Source: JAFAGO01 sp031987605
GTDB lineage: Bacteria; Bacteroidota; Bacteroidia; Flavobacteriales; Weeksellaceae
Assembly (NCBI GenBank): GCA_031987605.1
Contig: DALZZF010000001.1
Span: forward strand, 1 to 64,000
Reading direction: 5' to 3'
DNA: 64,000 nt
Shown here: piece by piece, positions 43,460 through 51,753 of the stretch
How positions within the stretch are numbered: the stretch's first letter is position 1
How the letters are laid out: each line of letters begins with the position of its first letter
Translations under genes and position numbers: made by a program
The notes under the pieces: model-generated
Database searches by the model: none
Told to the model about the DNA's origin: nothing
The model's input: only the letters and a program-made list of their open reading frames with translations

Positions 43460-44647
43460 ATGAAAATAGTAGTAGGTTTATCCGGCGGTGTGGATTCCAG
43501 TGTGGCCGCCTACCTTTTGCAGCAGCAGGGACATGAAGTCATTGCCCTTTTTATGCGAAACTGGAACGATGCTTCCGTTACTTTGGAAGACGAATGTCCT
43601 TGGATTGAGGATAGTAATGATGCTTTATTAGTGGCTCAGAAATTGGGAATTCCTTTTCAGGTGATTGATATGAGCGACCTTTACAAAGAGCGGATTGTTG
43701 ATTATATGTTCGCCGAATACGAAAAAGGCAGAACGCCAAATCCCGATGTTCTGTGCAACCGCGAAGTAAAATTTGATGTTTTTCTGGAAACCGCACTTTC
43801 TTTAGGTGCCGATAAAGTGGCAACCGGACATTACGCCAGAATTGATACCACCGTTGATGAAAACGGAAAAGAAATATTTCACCTTCTTGCCGGAAAAGAT
43901 AACAACAAAGACCAGTCTTATTTTTTGTGCCAGCTGAATCAGCAGCAACTTTCCAGAGCGATATTTCCCATTGGGGAATTAACAAAGCCGGAAGTGCGCG
44001 AAATTGCAAAAGAACTCGGTTTGGTTACTGCCGACAAGAAAGATTCCCAAGGTTTATGTTTTATCGGAAAAGTGAGTTTGCCCACTTTCCTTCAGCAACA
44101 ATTAACACCAAAAGAAGGCGAAATTGTAGAAATTTTTAATGATTTTGAGGTATTTTATCACGAAAAACCGCATTTTTCTTCAAAACTGGAAGAATTAGAA
44201 TTTCTTTCTTCCAAAATAAAATACCGGAAATCTGACGGAAAAGTGATCGGAAAACATCAAGGTGCACAGTTTTTCACCATCGGTCAAAGCAAAGGTTTGG
44301 GAATTGGCGGACACAAAGAATCCTGCTTCATCATCCATCGCGATATGGAAAATAATATTCTTTATGTGGGTGAAGGAAGAAATTTCCCGGGACTTTTCCG
44401 AAATGCCTTAAAAATCGAAAATACTGATATACATTGGGTTCGAGAAGATTTACGTTTGAAAAACGGAGAATCAATGGATGTTCTGGCAAGAATTCGTTAC
44501 CGACAACCCTTGCAGAAAGCCACACTTTATCAGTTTTCAGAAGGTCTTTTCATCGAATTTGAAGAACCACAATCGGCCATTGCCGAAGGACAGTTTGCCG
44601 CTTGGTATGATGGCGAAGAGCTTTTGGGAAGTGGAGTGATTTCTTAG
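43460..44647 (+). CDS. mnmA: tRNA-specific 2-thiouridylase MnmA
   Basis: Thiolates U34 of tRNA-Glu, -Gln and -Lys, using ATP and relayed sulfur. The PP-loop is GLSGGVDSS (6-14). The catalytic cysteines are C99 in NPDVLCNREVKF and C200 in QGLCFIGK. At 395 residues it is slightly longer than E. coli MnmA. The last 72 bases are repeated downstream at 46718-46789 and, decayed, at 50161-50214. The resident C-terminus reads GSGVIS; the first copy would read GSGVIA. The gene itself looks intact. Confidence 0.96.
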   Translation: MKIVVGLSGGVDSSVAAYLLQQQGHEVIALFMRNWNDASVTLEDECPWIEDSNDALLVAQKLGIPFQVIDMSDLYKERIVDYMFAEYEKGRTPNPDVLCNREVKFDVFLETALSLGADKVATGHYARIDTTVDENGKEIFHLLAGKDNNKDQSYFLCQLNQQQLSRAIFPIGELTKPEVREIAKELGLVTADKKDSQGLCFIGKVSLPTFLQQQLTPKEGEIVEIFNDFEVFYHEKPHFSSKLEELEFLSSKIKYRKSDGKVIGKHQGAQFFTIGQSKGLGIGGHKESCFIIHRDMENNILYVGEGRNFPGLFRNALKIENTDIHWVREDLRLKNGESMDVLARIRYRQPLQKATLYQFSEGLFIEFEEPQSAIAEGQFAAWYDGEELLGSGVIS

Positions 44648-44666
44648 AAAATTAAATTTCTAAAAA

Positions 44667-45260
44667 TTGGAAAATCTAATCGTTCTGTATCTAGACTTTT
44701 ATAAAAGAATAGTTCCCGACTTAAGCTACAAAGAGTTGGAGATTATAAAATCCAACATTTCAATTTTAAGATTTAAGAAAAATCAAACATATATTCAGGA
44801 AAATGACGTTCAAAAATCAATAGGGTTTATTCACACTGGGTTAATCAGATCTTATTTTACTGATATAAAAGGAAAAGAAATTAACAACGCTTTCTTTTCA
44901 GAGAATGAATTTGTAACCGATTATCTATCGTTCTTAAAACAAGAAAAAACCAAATACAACTTTCAATGTTTGGAAGAAACTATTATTATTTCTATTTCAT
45001 ATGAAACAGTAAAGCAAGCATTTAATCAGTCTAAAAATTTTGCAAATTTTGGTAGAAAAATAGCAGAATGGGCACTTGAAATTAGAACAAAAAAATATGA
45101 AAGTTTTCTTTTTGAAAATGCTGAAGAAAGATATTTAAGTTTTGCTCGTGAAAACAAATCTATAATAAATAGAATTTCTCTCTCTCAACTTTCCTCCTAT
45201 TTAGGAATTGAAAGGCAAACTTTAAGCCGGATACGCGCAAAGATTTTGTCACAAAAGTGA
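44667..45260 (+). CDS. Crp/Fnr-family transcriptional regulator
   Basis: An N-terminal cyclic-nucleotide-binding-like barrel (about 25-120, with GFIHTGLIRSYFTDIKGKEI) and a C-terminal winged helix (ISLSQLSSYLGIERQTLSRIRAKI) fit the Crp/Fnr fold. At 197 residues it resembles the short flavobacterial branch. There is no cysteine cluster of the Fnr type, so an oxygen sensor is unlikely. The start appears to be TTG, with no usable ATG in the first 150 residues. The DNA is clearly AT-richer than mnmA, fitting recent acquisition. Its stop overlaps the longest frame of the next gene, with which it probably travels. Confidence 0.8.
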   Translation: MENLIVLYLDFYKRIVPDLSYKELEIIKSNISILRFKKNQTYIQENDVQKSIGFIHTGLIRSYFTDIKGKEINNAFFSENEFVTDYLSFLKQEKTKYNFQCLEETIIISISYETVKQAFNQSKNFANFGRKIAEWALEIRTKKYESFLFENAEERYLSFARENKSIINRISLSQLSSYLGIERQTLSRIRAKILSQK

Positions 45261-45313
45261 CATGTGGTTTCGAATTGATGGATGTAGTTTTGTTTCAATC
45301 AAAAATTACAAAA

Positions 45314-46669
45314 ATGAAGCAAATAATATTGTTTTCTTTCTTCATCTTTTCAGCTAAAATTATAGCATGCTCTTCCTTTTTTTTCAACTCAGGTTCAAAA
45401 TTATTGGCTAAAAATTTCGACTGGTATTCCGGTGAAGGTTATATATTGAAGAATCAAAAAGGGCAAAAGAAATTTGCTTATGGTTTTAGAAATACAGATG
45501 TCGCTTCCTGGACTTCAAAATACGGATCGGTTACTTTTAACCAAAATGGAAAGGAATTTCCTTATGGTGGAATGAATGAAAGAGGTTTGGTGGTTGAACA
45601 ACTTTGGCTTTCTTCAAGTGAATATCAGGAAAACAATAACCAAAATATTTCTGAACTTGAATGGATTCAGTATCAATTGGATAATTTTCAGTCCGTACAA
45701 GAAATCATTGAAAACATTAATTCGCTTACTATAAAACCTGTCTCAACGGTTCATTATATGATCGCCGACAAACAGGGAAACTCCACTGTTATTGAATATA
45801 TTGACGGAAAAGTAAGAATTGACCAACAAATATCAAAATATCGGGTCATTACAAATGAAACATCGGAGGACTCGAAAAAATATTTTGAGTTAAACAAAAA
45901 CATCAAACCAGAATCAAGAACGCATTTTGACCGTTATTGTATTTTAGAAAAAAGCCTTTCCAAGATACAAAATCTAAATCCAAATCTCGCATTTGGGATA
46001 CTTAATACAGTTAAGGAAAACAGAGACAAATACAAAACGTTTTGGAGTATTGTTTATGATTTGGATAAAGGTGGAATTTATTTCCAATCCTATGAAAATC
46101 AAAATACAAAAAAGATTTCAATTCTCGATTTTAACTTCAATTTGCCTTGTGAATATTCAGAAATAAATACAAATCAACTTGAATTTAAAAACTATACTAA
46201 TGAGCTTAATCTTGAACTTCTCTCTAAATCCTTGAAAGTAATCAACATAAAAATGGATGAAATCCTTGCAAGCAATCATCAGATGAATCCTCACAAGATA
46301 GTTCAAGATTATATTTATCAGAAAAATTATACTGATTTATTGGTAGAATTTTCAACAAAAAAGAATGGTGGGAATATTTATTTTATGTTTACAAAAGATA
46401 ATATGAACAATGGTTTTTTAATGGGGGTTACCCCAGCAACCGGAAACCAAACAAGAAAAATACTATATAATTTTCCAAAAGGAGAATTTGCGTTGAAATG
46501 TTTTCAAGATTTAAATCTTGATGGAAAAATTGATAAAAATATTTTCGGAATCCCAATCAGAACAGGTTTTTCAATCAACAAAAAGAAAATATTTGGTATT
46601 CCGCCAAATTATGATACCGCAAAAATGAATTCAACCAATGAAAATGTTTTACGAATTATAATTAAGTAA
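45314..46669 (+). CDS. Linear amide C-N hydrolase (Ntn, choloylglycine hydrolase-like)
   Basis: A signal peptide (MKQIILFSFFIFSAKIIA) would be cut before Cys19, leaving CSSFFFNSGSKLLAKNFDWY. This matches the N-terminal nucleophile Cys and following Asp of penicillin V acylase/bile salt hydrolase enzymes. GGMNERGLVVEQLWL and TVHYMIADKQGNSTVIEYIDGK also fit the Ntn core. About 130 C-terminal residues form a separate domain of unknown role. A GTG at 45257 opens the longest frame but would put 19 residues before the signal peptide, so the ATG at 45314 is used (451 residues). In Gram-negative bacteria related enzymes can hydrolyse acyl-homoserine lactones; the substrate here is unknown. The lipobox-like IIAC alternative cannot be excluded. 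Confidence 0.75.
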   Translation: MKQIILFSFFIFSAKIIACSSFFFNSGSKLLAKNFDWYSGEGYILKNQKGQKKFAYGFRNTDVASWTSKYGSVTFNQNGKEFPYGGMNERGLVVEQLWLSSSEYQENNNQNISELEWIQYQLDNFQSVQEIIENINSLTIKPVSTVHYMIADKQGNSTVIEYIDGKVRIDQQISKYRVITNETSEDSKKYFELNKNIKPESRTHFDRYCILEKSLSKIQNLNPNLAFGILNTVKENRDKYKTFWSIVYDLDKGGIYFQSYENQNTKKISILDFNFNLPCEYSEINTNQLEFKNYTNELNLELLSKSLKVINIKMDEILASNHQMNPHKIVQDYIYQKNYTDLLVEFSTKKNGGNIYFMFTKDNMNNGFLMGVTPATGNQTRKILYNFPKGEFALKCFQDLNLDGKIDKNIFGIPIRTGFSINKKKIFGIPPNYDTAKMNSTNENVLRIIIK

Positions 46670-46717
46670 ATTGAAATCAGACAACTATTTAAAACAGGAG
46701 AGATATTAATAAATCCT

Positions 46718-46789
46718 GCCATTGCCGAAGGACAGTTTGCCGCTTGGTATGATGGCGAAGAGCTTTTGGGAAGTGGGGTGATTGCTTAA
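46718..46789 (+). pseudogene. Duplicated 3' end of mnmA (copy 1)
   Basis: Differs at three of 72 positions from 44576-44647, keeping frame and ending in TAA. The encoded end AIAEGQFAAWYDGEELLGSG followed by VIA differs from the resident mnmA only at the last residue (Ala for Ser). There is no start codon or upstream mnmA sequence, so it is a gene-end remnant. Confidence 0.9.
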
Positions 46790-46803
46790 CTTATGAATAC
46801 GAA

Positions 46804-47526
46804 TTACTTATTTTCCTGTAAAATCTTTAATTTCTCATAAACAGTATTGCGATAATTGAGTCCTATGGGAATGCTTTTATTATTACGTAATACAGCAACA
46901 TGTTGTTCCACGTAATTGATTTTTTTGAGGTTAACAAAATATGATTTATGAACTCTACAAATGTATTCCAAATGTTTAAAGTTTTCTTCAATAGACATCA
47001 GTGTGCTATGCAGTACTATTTTGTCCATTTCGGTGTATAAACAAAGGTAATTGCCCATTCCTTCAATATAAAATAATTCTTGAGGTTCAATTTGGACCAA
47101 GCGTTTTTCGCTTCTCACAAAAAAGCTATTGTTTTCATCTGGAATCGGGATTGGGATCTTGTTTTTCTCTATTATTTGTGTCGCTTTTTGTACACTTTTA
47201 GAAAAACGGTCTAAAGAAATCGGTTTCAGTAAATAATCGATAGCATTTTGATTGAAAGCATCCACTGCATATTGATTATAGGCGGTGGTGTAAATGATTG
47301 CAGGTGGATTATTAAACATATTTACGAAATCCGTACCGCTGATTTCGGGCATTTTGATATCTAAAAATACCAGATCTACATTTTTATCCTTGTTTAAAAA
47401 TGTTATTAATTCAAAAATATTATTGCAAACTCCCAATAATTCCAAAATTTCAAACTTTGAAATATGATGAATCAGAACATCTTGTGCCAACCTTTCATCA
47501 TCAACGACTAAACATCTGATTTTCAT
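46804..47526 (-). CDS. LytTR-type response regulator
   Basis: A receiver domain with the acidic pair VVDDE and phosphoacceptor D56 in VDLVFLDIKMPEISG is followed by a LytTR DNA-binding domain (about 140-240: FFVRSEKRLVQIEPQELFYIEGMGNYLCLYT, ending near YEKLKILQ). The ATG at 47526 is used; an upstream TTG at 47547 would overlap the kinase. It lies one base after the partner kinase stop, so the pair is coupled. Confidence 0.9.
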   Translation of the reverse strand: MKIRCLVVDDERLAQDVLIHHISKFEILELLGVCNNIFELITFLNKDKNVDLVFLDIKMPEISGTDFVNMFNNPPAIIYTTAYNQYAVDAFNQNAIDYLLKPISLDRFSKSVQKATQIIEKNKIPIPIPDENNSFFVRSEKRLVQIEPQELFYIEGMGNYLCLYTEMDKIVLHSTLMSIEENFKHLEYICRVHKSYFVNLKKINYVEQHVAVLRNNKSIPIGLNYRNTVYEKLKILQENK

Positions 47527-47527
47527 T

Positions 47528-48577
47528 TTATTTGAGTTTAATTTCAAGTTTAACTTTAAATAGATCTTTGCTTTGTTCTATTTCTAATGTATGATTATTT
47601 GGATAAAGCAATTGAAGCCGTTTTCGGATATTTTCAATGCCAATACCTCCGAAATCTTTTTCAGATGTTTCTTTAAAACTGTTTTGGCAGGTAAAAATAA
47701 GATTATTATCACAATGTACAGATGCGGTGATAAACGATTGTCCTACAGTAGAATAAGTACCATATTTAAAGGCGTTTTCCAAAAAGGGCAACAAGAGCAT
47801 CGGTGCAATTTTAACGGAATTATCGATGATGTGACTGGTGAAATGGATATTCCCCTTTTCTCCTATCCTTAAACATTCAATATCAATATATGTTTTCAGG
47901 ATATGTATTTCATCGGGTATCGATATTTCCTTTTCTTTTGTTTCGTATAATGAATAACGAAGAATGTCGGACAGCTTTAATATCACATCGGGCGTTTCTT
48001 TGGACATTTTTAGTGATAATGAATATAATGTATTCAAAACATTGAAAAGAAAATGTGGGCTGATTTGTGATTTCAAAAGGCTTAATTCCGCATTGATTTG
48101 TTCTGTTCTGATGTTTTCTTCTCTTTTTTTATTTTGCAGAAAATTTTGGAACCCATAACCAATCAACATGGCAGACATTACCAGTACAATACCCGGAAAA
48201 ACATCAAAATAATCCTGAAGCCCCTTCATACTTTCCGGCGCTGAAGAAGTAACTGCGATAGGTGTAAAATTTGAAAGCTCGTTTGTTCTCAATTCTAACC
48301 TCAACCAATGGAAATATCTTCCCAAAACAAGAATTGAAAGTAAAATCACGGATAAAACCGCCAGAAAATATGATTTAAGTTTTTTGTTTTTTGCAAGTTG
48401 GGGAAGAAGCCAAAAATTATTGATCCAGGAAGGAATAAACAGTAGAATATTATATCCTAATATTCCGAATATTGGGAATTTTCCTTGATTATTGTCTATG
48501 GCGGCGAATAAAATAAAACCGGTAAAAAGGCAATTCAATACAATTCTTAACCAGAAATATGTTCTAAATGTTGTCAA
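47528..48577 (-). CDS. LytS-type sensor histidine kinase
   Basis: Four membrane helices (about 10-27, 37-58, 70-90, 127-145) are followed by a His_kinase domain. The phosphorylated His is likely H175 in LKSQISPHFLFN, and a C-terminal HATPase part has PFLENAFKYG and GIGIENIRKRL. At 349 residues there is no separate periplasmic sensor, as usual for this branch. The start appears to be TTG. It is divergent from a serine hydrolase that it may control. Confidence 0.88.
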   Translation of the reverse strand: MTTFRTYFWLRIVLNCLFTGFILFAAIDNNQGKFPIFGILGYNILLFIPSWINNFWLLPQLAKNKKLKSYFLAVLSVILLSILVLGRYFHWLRLELRTNELSNFTPIAVTSSAPESMKGLQDYFDVFPGIVLVMSAMLIGYGFQNFLQNKKREENIRTEQINAELSLLKSQISPHFLFNVLNTLYSLSLKMSKETPDVILKLSDILRYSLYETKEKEISIPDEIHILKTYIDIECLRIGEKGNIHFTSHIIDNSVKIAPMLLLPFLENAFKYGTYSTVGQSFITASVHCDNNLIFTCQNSFKETSEKDFGGIGIENIRKRLQLLYPNNHTLEIEQSKDLFKVKLEIKLK

Positions 48578-48617
48578 TGCTTTATAAATAGGAAGTAAAG
48601 ATAACTTTTTCCAAAAC

Positions 48618-48694
48618 TGGTGTGAACTTTTTTACACCAACACCTCAAATTTGTTGACAAACAAGCGGGAGGGAAATGAAAAAACGTTTGTCAA
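48618..48694. promoter_or_regulatory. Inverted repeats in the kinase/serine-hydrolase divergent region
   Basis: Two pairs are visible: TGGTGT (48618-48623) with ACACCA (48634-48639), and TTGACAAAC (48654-48662) with GTTTGTCAA (48686-48694). They lie between divergent start codons and could be regulator sites, perhaps for the LytTR protein next door. I could not identify a -7 box. Confidence 0.45.
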
Positions 48695-48773
48695 AAAAAC
48701 AAAGGCGTTCATCAAAAAAAGACAAAGAAAGTGCATTAGGGTTCGTTTTTTTGAACAAATTTAAAATTTAGTT

Positions 48774-50123
48774 ATGAAAAAAATTTCTTTTTTCCTCTTG
48801 TTTAGCACCTTTGTTTGCTGCTTTGCACAAAATCCAAATTATAAAAAATCCATTGATAGTTTGCTGAATTATTTCCATGAAAACAATGTATTTTCGGGGA
48901 ATGTCCTTCTTCAAAAAAATGGAGAAACCATTTATAAAGGCGATTTCAATACATTGCCAAACAATTCCAATTTGTACAGGATTGGTTCTATTACCAAAGT
49001 TTTTACCGCAACCATTATCTTTCAACTGATCGAAGACGGGCAACTTTCATTGGATACCAAACTTAATCAGTATTTCCCCGCTATCAAAAATGCGGATAAT
49101 ATAACGATTGGTAACATGCTCAATCATACCAGCGGAATTTATGATTATTTGCAATGGAAGGATTATTACACGAAAAAGAGCGATGTTTACAACGAAGATG
49201 ATTTAGTAGCACTCATCCGCAATGGCAAGCCGGAATTTAAACCAGGTAAAGAAAGCTCTTACAGCAATTCCAACTACATTTTACTCGGATTTATCATTGA
49301 AAAAATAACCGGAAAATCATTTGCTGAAAATGTTAAAAGCAGAATTACCGAGAAATTAAACCTCGACGATACGTATGTCGAAACCTCAGAAAAAGAATAT
49401 GCAAAACGCAACTCTTCCTACATGTACGATGGTGAAAACTGGGTAAAAGAAAAGGAAACCAATCCGACATTTACACGTGCCGCAGGATCCGTGGTTTCCT
49501 CTTCTGAAGATTTGGCAAAACTTATGAAAAATCTCTTTGAAGGAAAACTGATTTCAGAAGCATCTCTGGAACACATGAAAAGAACAGATCCCAAAACATG
49601 GATTGGATATGGATTGTTTAAAGCTCCTTTTTACAAAAAAAACGGATACGGACACACTGGTAGAATTGAGGAGTTCCACTCATTTGCAGGATATTTTCCA
49701 GAAGATCAACTTTCGGTGGTAATCCTTTCCAACGGAACCAATACAAAACTGAATGATATTGGATCGGGAGTAATGTCAAAATATTTCAATGAAAAATATA
49801 AAATACCTTCATTTTCTTCATATACAAGTGAAACTGCGCCATCAACTCATATTTACATAGGAACTTATAAGGCAAAATTAGCAGGAATTATCACTGTGGG
49901 TACATTTAAAATCGCACAAGCGGCCAATAATCACTTATTTGTAATCGACCAAAATAACGGTGCAGAAGGAGAAAAAGCTCTTTTAGAAAGAAAAGGAGAA
50001 AACATTTTTTATTCCAGAAAATACAATTCAGAATTCAATTTTATTCTCAACAAGAAAGGAAAAATAACCGGAATCATGATGAAGAATGGCAAGCAATCAA
50101 TAAAATGTAAAAAGGTAGCATAA
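48774..50123 (+). CDS. Secreted serine hydrolase of the class C beta-lactamase-related family
   Basis: A signal peptide (MKKISFFLLFSTFVCCFA) leads to a beta-lactamase/esterase domain. The SxxK motif is SITK (Ser72, Lys75), the YxN motif is Tyr163-Ser-Asn165 in SSYSNSNYIL, and GHTG stands in for the KTG/HxG element. A C-terminal domain of about 110 residues with ASPSTH-like linker and beta strands follows. At 449 residues it is typical of these esterase/D-aminopeptidase-like proteins. Beta-lactamase activity is not implied. It is divergent from a LytS/LytTR pair on the same inserted segment. Confidence 0.85.
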   Translation: MKKISFFLLFSTFVCCFAQNPNYKKSIDSLLNYFHENNVFSGNVLLQKNGETIYKGDFNTLPNNSNLYRIGSITKVFTATIIFQLIEDGQLSLDTKLNQYFPAIKNADNITIGNMLNHTSGIYDYLQWKDYYTKKSDVYNEDDLVALIRNGKPEFKPGKESSYSNSNYILLGFIIEKITGKSFAENVKSRITEKLNLDDTYVETSEKEYAKRNSSYMYDGENWVKEKETNPTFTRAAGSVVSSSEDLAKLMKNLFEGKLISEASLEHMKRTDPKTWIGYGLFKAPFYKKNGYGHTGRIEEFHSFAGYFPEDQLSVVILSNGTNTKLNDIGSGVMSKYFNEKYKIPSFSSYTSETAPSTHIYIGTYKAKLAGIITVGTFKIAQAANNHLFVIDQNNGAEGEKALLERKGENIFYSRKYNSEFNFILNKKGKITGIMMKNGKQSIKCKKVA

Positions 50124-50160
50124 ACTATTTTAAATGGTAAGAATGTATTTAAGCGAAGTA

Positions 50161-50214
50161 CGGTTTGCCACTTGATATGATGACGAAGAGCTTTTGGGAA
50201 GTGGGGTAGTTAAA
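50161..50214 (+). repeat. Decayed duplicate of the mnmA 3' end (copy 2)
   Basis: Matches the end of mnmA (GTTTGCC, GAAGAGCTTTTGGGAAGTGG, then a drifted tail), with several substitutions, one making TGA of a Trp codon. Weaker similarity reaches back to about 50150. It is more diverged than copy 1 and lies further from mnmA, fitting an older event. The rest of 50124-50292 holds no gene. Confidence 0.8.
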
Positions 50215-50292
50215 CAAATTGTGGTATGTCTAAGAATAAGGAATTTTTCTTATTTAAAGTTTTTGCTGTTTTCCTTAAATAAGAGACTTTAA

Positions 50293-51033
50293 TCATGCAA
50301 TCCATTCCTTAAAATCTTTTACACGATCGCGGCTCACCGAAATTTCTTCATTTGGCTGATGATGAAGTTCCACCTTAAAATAAGGCGAAGTATGAATGTT
50401 TTTAATGGCATTCAGATTGATGATAAACTGGCGGTTTGCACGAAAGAACTTTTCAGGTTCCAAAACTTCCTGCAGTTCATCTAACGTAAAATCGGTCGGA
50501 AAAGCCCGTTCCGAAGTTTGCGCATATACAATTTTATTCTCGCTGTAGAAGCAGTTCACCTCATCGATCTGGATGATTTTCAGATTATAGCCGATTTTGG
50601 CTACAATCCTCGAAAGTTTTGGTTTTTCTTTTTGAATTAATTCTTTGAAATCCAAATTGTTATACGACTGTTCACGAGGCAGGAAACTTTTGTATTTGTC
50701 GATAGCATTTTTCAAATCTTCTTCCGTAATTGGCTTCAAAAGATAGTCGATCGAGTTCAGTTTAAATGCTTTCAGCGTGTAATTATCAAAGGCGGTAGTA
50801 TAAATGATAAAGCTCTTTGTAGGTACTTTCTCAAAAATATCAAACGAAAGTCCATCCCCTAAAACAATATCGGAAAAAATCAGATCCGGATGCTCGTTTT
50901 CTGTAAAATAGTCAATACCTTCTTCTACCGAATTTACCACTGCAACTATTTCTAAATCAGAAAATAAACTCAAAATTCGTTCTAATTTTCTTGCAGCTGG
51001 TTTTTCGTCTTCAATGATAATGGTTCGGATCAT
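50293..51033 (-). CDS. LytTR-type response regulator of the TonB/2TM operon
   Basis: Receiver domain (IIIEDEKPAARKLERIL, phosphoacceptor D55 in DLIFSDIVLGDG) followed by a LytTR domain (about 145-245: SRIVAKIGYNLKIIQIDEVNCFYSENK, ending SVSRDRVKDFKEWIA). At 246 residues it is standard. It is last in the minus-strand operon after two 2TM proteins and the kinase, its presumed partner. About 78 bases separate it from the preceding 2TM gene. Confidence 0.9.
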   Translation of the reverse strand: MIRTIIIEDEKPAARKLERILSLFSDLEIVAVVNSVEEGIDYFTENEHPDLIFSDIVLGDGLSFDIFEKVPTKSFIIYTTAFDNYTLKAFKLNSIDYLLKPITEEDLKNAIDKYKSFLPREQSYNNLDFKELIQKEKPKLSRIVAKIGYNLKIIQIDEVNCFYSENKIVYAQTSERAFPTDFTLDELQEVLEPEKFFRANRQFIINLNAIKNIHTSPYFKVELHHQPNEEISVSRDRVKDFKEWIA

Positions 51034-51111
51034 GTTTGATATTTTGAATTTGATTTAATGTTTGGATCTGGGAGGAAGGGTTGTTAGGGCTCCAAGCCCT
51101 AACAACGCTAT

Positions 51112-51438
51112 TTATTTATCGTCTTTATACTGGTTCATAAGGTTACGTATTTTATCTTCTTCCCAGTTTTTACCGAGGAAAAAACCGGGCAAAAATACAG
51201 TTCCGGCATGAATAAGAATTGCAATTCCCCAAAGAACAGGAAGACTTCCAAAATGAAAATCCTGGCTTTCATGCTTTACCAATTTGGCAACAATAATGAA
51301 CAAATTTACAATAACGTACACGGATAGATGCTTGTAAAAACTCTTGATTTCTTTCATTCTGTTCACCGCACGAAGATATTTCTGGCGTTCTTCAGCGGTT
51401 TTCAGATGCTCCGGAATGATGATATTTTTGTCTTTCAT
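51112..51438 (-). CDS. 2TM-domain protein
   Basis: A small protein of the 2TM family: a charged start (ERQKYLRAVNRMKEIKSFYKHL) leads to two membrane helices (about 38-56 and 68-86) with FHFGSLPVLWGIAILIHAG between, and a cytosolic end GKNWEEDKIRNLMNQY. The family is often found beside LytS/LytTR genes in flavobacteria; its role is unknown. It resembles the neighbouring 90-residue protein and the C-terminal part of the kinase. Confidence 0.82.
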   Translation of the reverse strand: MKDKNIIIPEHLKTAEERQKYLRAVNRMKEIKSFYKHLSVYVIVNLFIIVAKLVKHESQDFHFGSLPVLWGIAILIHAGTVFLPGFFLGKNWEEDKIRNLMNQYKDDK

Positions 51439-51470
51439 GATTTTACGGCATTAATAATTTCAATGCAAGT

Positions 51471-51743
51471 TCATTGCGTTTTACTTAAAATTTCACGGGC
51501 TTTTCGGTCTTCCCATTTTGTATCCAGAAAAAAGTACAGAAATCCATATACCATAATGCTGATAATTCCTCCAACAACCGGAACCCAAAACCAATGAAAC
51601 TCCGGTGTGAAATGCAAATTCAGATAAATAAGAAATGGCATCAGCAAAAAATATCCTGCAATCGTAATATAAAAATCACGCAATTCTTTCATTCTGCTTT
51701 TGGCTCTGAGAAATCTTCTGGTATGTTTTTCTGAAGTTTTCAT
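51471..51743 (-). CDS. 2TM-domain protein
   Basis: 90 residues, same plan as its neighbour: RRFLRAKSRMKELRDFYITI, two membrane helices with FTPEFHWFWVPVVGG between, and KWEDRKAREIL at the end. The conserved HWFW and WEDRK motifs are shared with the kinase tail. It starts 10 bases after the kinase stop, so it is probably coupled to it. Confidence 0.82.
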   Translation of the reverse strand: MKTSEKHTRRFLRAKSRMKELRDFYITIAGYFLLMPFLIYLNLHFTPEFHWFWVPVVGGIISIMVYGFLYFFLDTKWEDRKAREILSKTQ

Positions 51744-51753
51744 ACGGATGATT

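Noticed and set aside
45257..45313. GTG start of the Ntn hydrolase overlapping the Crp stop
   Set aside because: It would place 19 residues before the signal peptide and bury the nucleophile cysteine; the ATG at 45314 is better.
48774..50123. True antibiotic-resistance beta-lactamase
   Set aside because: The SxxK and YxN motifs are shared by many esterases and peptidases, the third motif is GHTG, and there is an extra C-terminal domain. Resistance cannot be claimed.
44648..50292. Integrative element with its own integrase
   Set aside because: No recombinase, transposase, plasmid or phage gene is present in the segment, and the boundary copies are gene ends rather than short att sites.
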